In this document: piece by piece, positions 1-4,654 of the stretch
Layout: every line of letters begins with the position of its first letter
Position numbering within the stretch: the first letter of the stretch is position 1
Assembly: GCA_030615705.1 (NCBI GenBank)
Contig: JAUWYT010000079.1
Location: 1 to 7,010 of the forward strand
Length of the DNA: 7,010 bases
Source of the DNA: Chloroflexota bacterium
GTDB taxonomy: Bacteria; Chloroflexota; Anaerolineae; VGOG01
Reading direction: 5' to 3'
The notes under the pieces: model-generated
The model's input: the letters and a program-made list of their open reading frames with translations, nothing else
Databases searched by the model: none
Told to the model about the DNA's origin: nothing
Program-made: the position numbers and the translations under genes

Positions 1-379
1 GCTTCTCACCGAGGTGCGCGAGCGGACGCGCAAGGCCGAGGATGTTCTGGCCGTGCATCGGGAGCTCTCCAACATCAGGGGGCAAATCGAGCAGGTCAAG
101 GGGCGAATGCAATACCTGGAGAAGATGACGGCTATGGCCACCATTAACATCGAACTGATCCCCGATGTGTTGGCCAAACCCATCGTGGTCGCCGGTTGGC
201 AGCCATCCGGTACTGCGGCCAATGCATTGCGAAACCTGGTCAAAACCTTGCAGTTCATCGTAGATGCCGCCATCTTGTTGATTATCTACGTCTTGCCCAC
301 CCTTGTAGTCATTGCCATCCCCTTCTTCATCCTCTGGCTGATCTGGCGTCGGTGGAGGAGAGGGAGGAAGGCGGCGTAG
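1..379 (+). CDS. DUF4349 domain-containing membrane protein, C-terminal fragment
   Basis: The gene is cut by the left edge of the window. The open frame runs from base 2 to a TAG at 377-379, leaving about 125 codons. The visible part starts with a charged, coiled-coil-like helix (VLAVHRELSNIRGQIEQVKG) and continues with YLEKMTAMATINIELIP. This matches the end of the DUF4349 family, where a helical hairpin is followed by a short beta strand. A long hydrophobic stretch (about FIVDAAILLIIYVLPTLVVI, extending to ILWLIW) forms one transmembrane segment or a re-entrant pair. The end is a very basic tail (RRWRRGRKAA) that would sit in the cytoplasm. Family members are usually lipoproteins or membrane proteins with an extracytoplasmic domain; their function is unknown. 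The N-terminal signal is outside the window, so that part cannot be checked. A hairpin terminator follows 31 nt after the stop. The family call is from the pattern of the segment, not a search. Confidence 0.8.
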   Translation, partial: LLTEVRERTRKAEDVLAVHRELSNIRGQIEQVKGRMQYLEKMTAMATINIELIPDVLAKPIVVAGWQPSGTAANALRNLVKTLQFIVDAAILLIIYVLPTLVVIAIPFFILWLIWRRWRRGRKAA

Positions 380-410
380 TGCCAGAGGCTCTCCGTGCTG
401 TGTATACAAT

Positions 411-446
411 AAGGCGGTTCGCTGCAAACGAACCGCCTTTGTACTT
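411..446 (+). terminator. Rho-independent terminator after the DUF4349 gene
   Basis: A perfect 11-bp inverted repeat (AAGGCGGTTCG at 411-421 and CGAACCGCCTT at 429-439) encloses a 7-nt loop. It is followed by a broken T-rich tail (TTTGTACTTTAT). It lies 31 nt past the DUF4349 stop codon. The tail is weaker than ideal. The opposite strand has only a poor T-run (TTATTGTAT), so it may be weakly bidirectional, which would suit its place between two convergent genes. Confidence 0.65.
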
Positions 447-492
447 TATCCCCCTTCAATGACCTACCCACACTTGAGCAGTGAGTGTTCAC

Positions 493-578
493 TTGGTGCT
501 CGCGGCGGACGCTCGTCCGTCGCCCAACGCACTCAGAACGGCGATGGAACGCTGGAACACATGCCAAATGAGCACCGA
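493..578. repeat. Nested inverted repeat in a gene-free stretch
   Basis: Positions 440-639 hold no convincing gene. Within them, an outer 9-bp stem (493-501 with 570-578, core GGTGCTC/GAGCACC, one G-T pair) encloses a strong inner hairpin. That hairpin is GCGGCGGAC (502-510), loop GCTC, then GTCCGTCGC (515-523), paired over 9 bp with one G-T. A small hairpin, AGTGA-GTGT-TCACT (480-493), abuts it. The G-T pairs are seen on the plus-strand RNA and would be A-C mismatches on the other strand, so any RNA is more likely plus-strand. It does not match a tRNA or any riboswitch I recognise. It could be a small RNA, a remnant of a mobile repeat, or chance folding of GC-rich DNA. Confidence 0.35.
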
Positions 579-586
579 AGGGGCGG

Positions 587-615
587 AAAAAGCTGCTGGA
601 TCGCAATCCAGTGGC
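587..615 (-). terminator. Probable terminator of the fructokinase gene
   Basis: Read on the minus strand, this begins 24 nt past the kinase stop codon. It forms a stem CTGGAT-TGCG-ATCCAG, flanked by two mismatches and two more G-C pairs, and runs straight into TTTTT (the AAAAA at 587-591 on the plus strand). The position, the tetraloop and the U-tract suggest an intrinsic terminator, though the stem core is only 6 bp. On the plus strand the two mismatches become G-T pairs. Confidence 0.55.
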
Positions 616-639
616 GGCGAGTAAGAAGAAGATGTTTCC

Positions 640-1638
640 CTAACACCACCTCCTTTGTCCACTTGCCCTCGCTTCCTTCGAACTTGAGGTCTCGATGAAT
701 CTCAACACCTTCTCCCTTGTGGGCAGGGCAGGGATGGCCCCCCGTTTGGTAGTGGTGAGAGCCCCTACAGCGTTGGCCAAGCGAAGGACGTCGAAAAGGC
801 TTTCAGATGAATCCAGTTGAAACCCGATCTCCAGCAAACCCGCCAACAGGCCAGCTACAAAGCCGTCGCCGGCCCCCGTCGTGTCAACAGTGGCCACCCG
901 GTATCCGGGGACGTACCCACGCTCCTCTGTTGTGGCGAAATAGCAGCCCTCTCGGCCTCGGGAAATGACCAACAGTTTCAGCTCCGAGTGGAAGACCTCA
1001 TGCGCCCCGCGTTCCAGATCCTGAGTACCGGCCAGAAAATCAAGCTCCTCCTCGCTGATCTTAATGATATCGGCGAAATCCCAACCCAACTCTATCCCCC
1101 GTCGGGCCTCAGCGGGTGAGGGCCAGAGGGACAGACGCAGGTTTGGGTCGTACGAGATGAGCAAGCCGTTTCCCCGGGCGCAACGCAGGGCCTCCAAGGT
1201 GGCACTACGGCTGGGCTCGCTGATAAGACTGATGGAGCCGTAGTGAAAAACCCTGGCCTCCTTGATATACTCCGCATCTATCTCTTCGGGGCGGATAAGC
1301 ATATCAGCGCTGGGGTGGCGGTAGAACATGAAGTTCCGCTCTCCATCCTCCTTTACTGAGACGAAGGCCAGCGCGGTGCGCGCCTCCTGGGAAAAAAGTA
1401 TAGCTGAGGTATCCACGCCGTTACCGGCCAAGGTCTGAGCCAGGAAGTGCCCGAAATCGTCGTCTCCTACCTTGCCTATGAAGCCGCTGGATACCCCCAG
1501 CCGGGCCAAAGCTACGGCCACGTTGGCCGGCGCCCCACCAGCAGCCTTTACGAAGGCAGGGGCCTCAATCAATGAGACACCTGACTCGGTGGAGACAAAG
1601 TCAATCAGCAGCTCGCCGAACGTCACCACGTCAACCAT
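640..1638 (-). CDS. PfkB-family carbohydrate kinase, probable fructokinase
   Basis: A 332-residue ribokinase/PfkB-fold sugar kinase, predicted to be cytoplasmic. It probably phosphorylates D-fructose to fructose 6-phosphate with ATP (EC 2.7.1.4). Visible motifs are the N-terminal VTFGELLIDF; PfkB signature 1 around GGAPANVAVALARLG (34-48); YDPNLR (163-168); KISEEE (193-198); and signature 2, DTTGAGDGFVAGLL (252-265). In signature 2, Asp258 is the expected catalytic base and GAGD forms the anion hole. The segment GALTTTKRGAIPALPT (292-307) is typical of fructokinases, including plant ones, and is the main reason for choosing fructose over other sugars. The length is usual for the family, with a slightly extended basic tail ending in WC. 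The ATG at 1638 has a Shine-Dalgarno AGGGAGG 9 nt upstream and a near-consensus promoter behind it. No sugar transporter or invertase is next to it, so the substrate stays an inference; 2-keto-3-deoxygluconate or another sugar is possible. Confidence 0.88.
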   Translation of the reverse strand: MVDVVTFGELLIDFVSTESGVSLIEAPAFVKAAGGAPANVAVALARLGVSSGFIGKVGDDDFGHFLAQTLAGNGVDTSAILFSQEARTALAFVSVKEDGERNFMFYRHPSADMLIRPEEIDAEYIKEARVFHYGSISLISEPSRSATLEALRCARGNGLLISYDPNLRLSLWPSPAEARRGIELGWDFADIIKISEEELDFLAGTQDLERGAHEVFHSELKLLVISRGREGCYFATTEERGYVPGYRVATVDTTGAGDGFVAGLLAGLLEIGFQLDSSESLFDVLRLANAVGALTTTKRGAIPALPTREKVLRFIETSSSKEARASGQRRWC

Positions 1639-1691
1639 CGCCTCTGGCCTCCCTGTGCGTCCTACCCTCCACAGGTCCGACGCACCACAGT

Positions 1692-1720
1692 ATCATAAAA
1701 TGATTCCTTCTTTTTGTCAA
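1692..1720 (-). promoter_or_regulatory. Sigma-70 promoter of the fructokinase gene
   Basis: On the minus strand, TTGACA (1720-1715) and TATGAT (1697-1692) are separated by exactly 17 nt. The -35 box is perfect and the -10 box has one mismatch. Transcription would start near 1685, giving a leader of about 47 nt that contains the AGGGAGG ribosome site at 1654-1648. A second TTGACA lies 19 nt further upstream (1739-1734). Confidence 0.75.
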
Positions 1721-1729
1721 GGATTTCGG

Positions 1730-1742
1730 CAACTGTCAACTG
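1730..1742. repeat. Short direct repeat upstream of the kinase promoter
   Basis: CAACTG-T-CAACTG (plus strand) is a perfect 6-bp direct repeat with a 7-nt period. It sits just upstream of the kinase -35 box and between the two divergent promoters. This is a plausible place for a regulator to bind, but the repeat is short and no regulator gene is visible. Confidence 0.25.
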
Positions 1743-1808
1743 AATTCAAGGGGGTCATTGCCAACTCAATCGCACTCTGTGAGCGGTGCCAGATTGTTAG
1801 TCTCCCGT

Positions 1809-1837
1809 TTGTCAATCGCGGCTTTTACTGCTATAAT
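1809..1837 (+). promoter_or_regulatory. Sigma-70 promoter of the DHH-CBS-nucleotidyltransferase gene
   Basis: TTGTCA (1809-1814) and a perfect TATAAT (1832-1837) are 17 nt apart. The start of transcription would be near 1844. That is about 25 nt before the ATG at 1869 and just ahead of an AGGAG at 1852-1856. This promoter is the main evidence that the longer reading frame starting at TTG 1758 is not the real protein start. Confidence 0.78.
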
Positions 1838-1868
1838 GACAGTGCCTTATCAGGAGCGAGGGTTCTCG

Positions 1869-4508
1869 ATGGAAGTCATACTCACCCATGAAAACACCGA
1901 CTTCGACGCCCTGGCATCGCTATTGGGAGCGTCGAAGCTATATCCGGAAGCTATACCGGTTCTGCCTCGGCGGCCTAACCGCAACTTGCGCCATTTCCTG
2001 ACCCTTTACTGCGACGAGCTGCCCTTCGTGCAGGCCAATGATCTGCCCCGCCGCCCTATCGAGCGGGTTATCCTAGTAGACACCCAGGCACTCACCCAAT
2101 TGAAGGGCATGAGCTCACAGACCAAGGTGCGGATCATTGATCACCATGCCCCCGCTCGAGAGCTCGCACCAGGCATGACTTATTCCGGCGGAGAGACAGG
2201 AGCCACCACCACTGTACTGGTTGAGCAGATCAGCGAGGCTCGCTTGCCCCTCTCGCCCATCGAGGCGACATTGTTCCTTCTCGGCATCTACGAGGACACG
2301 GGCTCACTTTCCTACCCCACCACCACCCCAAGGGATGTGCGCTGCGCTGCTTGGCTCCTGGAGCAAGGAGCCAACCTGGAAGTGGTCAACAACTTCCTTC
2401 ACTACCCACTCTCGGAAGAACAACGCCAGCTCTACGATCAACTTCTTGAGAATAGCCAGATCCGTGAATTCGCCGGCCAATCGGTGGTCATCGCTACAGC
2501 CAGCGCTAAGGGTTATATCGAGGAGATCGCCACCTTGGCCCACAAGCTGCGCGACCTCTTTGAGCCAGGCGCCCTCTTCGTCCTGGTGGAATTGGATGGA
2601 CACATCCAGCTAGTGGCTCGCTCTTCCAGCGAGACAATTGACGTGGCAGAGATAGCCGCTTACTTCGACGGTGGGGGGCACAGCCAAGCCTCCGCCGCCC
2701 TGATCCGGGGGCAGGCTTTGGCCCAGGTTCAGGCAAAGCTCCTGGAGCTTCTAAAGGCCCATATCAAGCCAGCAGTGACCGTCGGCCAGATCATGTCCTA
2801 CGGCGTGCACACCCTTCCGCCTGACACAACGGTAGCTGAGGCTGCGGAGATGATGCGCCGCTACGGTCACGAGGGCTTCCCCGTGGTGGAGGAAGGGCAG
2901 ATCGTGGGCATCCTGACCCGTGGCCAGATGGACAGGGCTCTTCAGCTCGGCTTCGATAACGCTTCTGTCAACCTCTACATGTACAAGGGAGAGGTCAGCG
3001 TCTGTCCTGATGACTCGGTGCAGAAGCTACAGGATGTGATGATGGAACACGGCCTGGGACAAATACCTGTAGTCGAGGGAGGCGAGATCATCGGAATCGT
3101 CACCCGCACGGACCTGATCAAGCTCTGGAGCGCTCCTCCTCAACGCCCCCGCAGGGCGGAAATCGCCCAATTGATCGAGGATGCCCTGCCTGCCCCCCTC
3201 CTGCAATTGATCCAAAAGGTTAGTCAAACAGCAGCCCAGATGGGCTATTCCCTCTACGTGGTAGGCGGCTTCGTGCGCGACCTACTCCTGGGGACACCTA
3301 CTTTGGATCTGGACTTAGTGGTGGAGGGAAATGCCATAGCTTTAGCAAAGCGTTTGCGGAAGAAGGTCGGAGGGCGGGTGAAAAGCCATGCCCGTTTCGG
3401 CACGGCCAAGTTAATCCTGGATGAGCAAGCCTTCCCTATCGCTTATCTGGACTTTGTCACTGCCCGGACCGAGTTTTACGAACATCCTACTGCTCTGCCC
3501 CAGGTGGAGCGCAGTTCCATCAAGCAGGACCTGCACCGACGCGATTTCACCATCAACACTCTGGCCATCTGCCTCGACGGCTCGACTGAGCCTTCGTCCC
3601 GAGCTCAGGCCGAGGGGCTCGCCGAAGTCCCGGGCCGTTACGGCGAGCTTTTGGACTTCTACGGGGGCGAGCAGGACTTGAAGCGGGGGTTGATCCGGGT
3701 ACTGCACAGCCTTAGCTTTGTGGAAGATCCAACGAGGATGCTCAGGGCGGCCCGCCTGGAGCAGCGCCTGGGTTTCCGCATCGAAGACCGCACCGAGGAA
3801 CTCATCGGCAATGCCCTGGACCTGCTGGACCGCACTACGGGAGAGCGCATCCGTCATGAACTATACCTGATCCTGGAAGAGGAGGTGCCAGAGGAAGCCC
3901 TGTGTCGCCTGGATGAGCTAGGAGTGCTGGCTCAGATATATCCTGGCCTCAGGTGCGACGACTGGTTGAGGGAGAGGTTTAGAAGACTGCGGGAATCCCT
4001 GGAAGCTGGAAGCTGGAAGCTGGCAACCAGTAACCAGCAACTAGAAACCGGCATCATGTACCTAGCCCTGTTGACCTATCGCTCTAGCGCCCCGGATTTA
4101 GAAAGCCTCATCAATCGGCTCAAGATCGCCAGCGAGGACGCTGCGCTGTTGCGCCAGGTCAATGTGCTGCGGTCTTTGACAAGCGGACTAGCCGGGGAAC
4201 GTCAGCCCAGCGCTATCTACCGGCTGCTGAAGCCCTACTCAGGGCCAGCCATCTTCGTCCTGTGGATAGCCACCGAGTCGGAGTTGGTGCGCGAGCAGTT
4301 GGAGCTGCATCATCGGAAGCTGCGTTTTGTCGAGCCTGAGATAGACGGTGAGTATCTCAAGGCCATGGGCCTCAAGCCCGGCCCCATATTCGGCCGGATT
4401 CTATCCGCCCTCCGTGACGCCCGTCTCGACGGGGAGGTAAGCAGCCTGGAGGAAGAAAAGGGGCTTGTCGAGGAGTTGTTGGCTAGAGTTGAGACGAATC
4501 GCTTTTGA
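1869..4508 (+). CDS. DHH/DHHA1 - CBS pair - tRNA nucleotidyltransferase/poly(A) polymerase fusion protein
   Basis: An 879-residue protein with three modules. (1) Residues 1-300: a DHH phosphoesterase related to NrnA, with HENTDFDALAS (7-17), Asp71, DHH (91-93), EDTG (142-145) and the DHHA1 motif GGGHSQASAA (268-277). All metal and phosphate ligands appear present. (2) About 303-420: two CBS domains, normally adenine-nucleotide sensors. (3) About 440-879: a class II nucleotidyltransferase with GGFVRDLLLG (466-475), the metal pair D480-L-D482, RRDFTINTLA (557-566) and EDPTRMLRAAR (619-629). This architecture is known in several bacterial phyla, where some members act as A-adding tRNA nucleotidyltransferases. 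The motifs do not separate A-adding, CCA-adding and poly(A) activity. The likely role is making or repairing RNA 3' ends, with the DHH part removing nucleotides from small substrates. The frame stays open back to TTG 1758, but promoter position and homology favour ATG 1869 (AGGAG upstream). Two repeat-like insertions lie in module 3 (residues about 571-592 and 711-729); both keep the frame. Confidence 0.9.
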   Translation: MEVILTHENTDFDALASLLGASKLYPEAIPVLPRRPNRNLRHFLTLYCDELPFVQANDLPRRPIERVILVDTQALTQLKGMSSQTKVRIIDHHAPARELAPGMTYSGGETGATTTVLVEQISEARLPLSPIEATLFLLGIYEDTGSLSYPTTTPRDVRCAAWLLEQGANLEVVNNFLHYPLSEEQRQLYDQLLENSQIREFAGQSVVIATASAKGYIEEIATLAHKLRDLFEPGALFVLVELDGHIQLVARSSSETIDVAEIAAYFDGGGHSQASAALIRGQALAQVQAKLLELLKAHIKPAVTVGQIMSYGVHTLPPDTTVAEAAEMMRRYGHEGFPVVEEGQIVGILTRGQMDRALQLGFDNASVNLYMYKGEVSVCPDDSVQKLQDVMMEHGLGQIPVVEGGEIIGIVTRTDLIKLWSAPPQRPRRAEIAQLIEDALPAPLLQLIQKVSQTAAQMGYSLYVVGGFVRDLLLGTPTLDLDLVVEGNAIALAKRLRKKVGGRVKSHARFGTAKLILDEQAFPIAYLDFVTARTEFYEHPTALPQVERSSIKQDLHRRDFTINTLAICLDGSTEPSSRAQAEGLAEVPGRYGELLDFYGGEQDLKRGLIRVLHSLSFVEDPTRMLRAARLEQRLGFRIEDRTEELIGNALDLLDRTTGERIRHELYLILEEEVPEEALCRLDELGVLAQIYPGLRCDDWLRERFRRLRESLEAGSWKLATSNQQLETGIMYLALLTYRSSAPDLESLINRLKIASEDAALLRQVNVLRSLTSGLAGERQPSAIYRLLKPYSGPAIFVLWIATESELVREQLELHHRKLRFVEPEIDGEYLKAMGLKPGPIFGRILSALRDARLDGEVSSLEEEKGLVEELLARVETNRF
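3579..3641 (+). repeat. GC-rich repeat-like insertion inside the nucleotidyltransferase module
   Basis: Between the conserved INTLAICLD and the conserved ELLDFYGG, family members usually have only a few residues. Here there are about 22, including EPSSRAQAEGLAEVPGR. The DNA is an imperfect palindrome: it contains GAGCTC near its centre and opens with GACTGAGCC and ends near GAAGTC. It resembles the small dispersed elements with TTCG/CTCAG motifs found across many bacterial genomes. That it came from such an element is inference; the extra length in the loop is what the sequence shows. Confidence 0.4.
4000..4055 (+). repeat. Heptanucleotide tandem repeat within coding sequence
   Basis: Eight consecutive 7-mers can be read: TGGAAGC three times, then TGGCAAC, CAGTAAC, CAGCAAC, TAGAAAC and a diverged CGGCATC. 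The rough consensus is YRGNARC. Because 7 is not a multiple of 3, the same repeat is read in three phases, giving the peptide EAGSWKLATSNQQLETG in the C-terminal part of the nucleotidyltransferase module. The frame is kept and the homologous region resumes at MYLALL. Such degenerate 7-mers belong to the short tandemly repeated sequences known in cyanobacteria and other bacteria. Confidence 0.75.
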
Positions 4509-4533
4509 CATCTAGGGGATCATATTCTACAAT
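4505..4533 (+). promoter_or_regulatory. Sigma-70 promoter of the EF-G-like gene
   Basis: A perfect TTGACA (4505-4510) and TACAAT (4528-4533) are 17 nt apart. The -35 box overlaps the TGA stop (4506-4508) of the upstream gene. Transcription should start near 4540, so the EF-G-like gene can be made independently of its neighbour, with a leader of about 115 nt. Confidence 0.75.
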
Positions 4534-4535
4534 AC

Positions 4536-4621
4536 AAGGGCAGGGCATCCCGCCCTTCGTCCATGGGATTGGAGGCGTCGTCTGCGTGAAAGCTTTGTAT
4601 TATCACAAGCGAGCGACGACG
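4536..4621 (+). promoter_or_regulatory. Structured 5' leader of the EF-G-like gene (two hairpins)
   Basis: Hairpin 1 lies at 4536-4557: AAGGGC, a bulged A, GGG, a CAT loop, CCC, then GCCCTT. It sits at or just before the predicted 5' end of the RNA and has no T-run after it, so it is not a good terminator. Hairpin 2 lies at 4576-4621: CGTCGTC pairs with GACGACG over 7 bp, with an inner GTGA/TCAC helix (4586-4589 with 4603-4606). In addition, AGGGGATCA (4514-4522) is complementary, with one bulge, to TGATCCCCCT (4631-4640), directly ahead of the ribosome site. The latter pairing can form only in RNA reading through from upstream. No known riboswitch class is recognised. Confidence 0.4.
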
Positions 4622-4642
4622 TCAGCGACTTGATCCCCCTAC

Positions 4643-4649
4643 AAGGAGG
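4643..4649 (+). promoter_or_regulatory. Strong ribosome binding site of the EF-G-like gene
   Basis: AAGGAGG is a near-perfect Shine-Dalgarno site, 5 nt before the ATG at 4655. It fixes the start codon and suggests efficient translation. Confidence 0.85.
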
Positions 4650-4654
4650 AACTG

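Noticed and set aside
411..620. tRNA or CRISPR content in the first intergenic region
   Set aside because: The GGTTCG at 416-421 is part of the terminator stem; there is no cloverleaf. No regularly spaced direct repeats are present.
459..698. Plus-strand open frame in the first intergenic region, running into the kinase gene
   Set aside because: The peptide is arginine/serine-rich with no recognisable domain. No ribosome site is seen, and its second half is antisense to the kinase terminator and 3' end.
3411..3857. Minus-strand open frame of 148 codons opposite the nucleotidyltransferase module
   Set aside because: It is antisense to conserved catalytic motifs on the plus strand and has no motif of its own.
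4536..4557. Hairpin after the fusion gene considered as its terminator
   Set aside because: It has no T-run after the stem and lies at the predicted 5' end of the next transcript, so it is listed as leader structure.
4563..4589. Possible 8-codon leader peptide (ATG to TGA) in the EF-G-like leader
   Set aside because: There is no Shine-Dalgarno site ahead of it and no run of regulatory codons, so an attenuation peptide is not supported.
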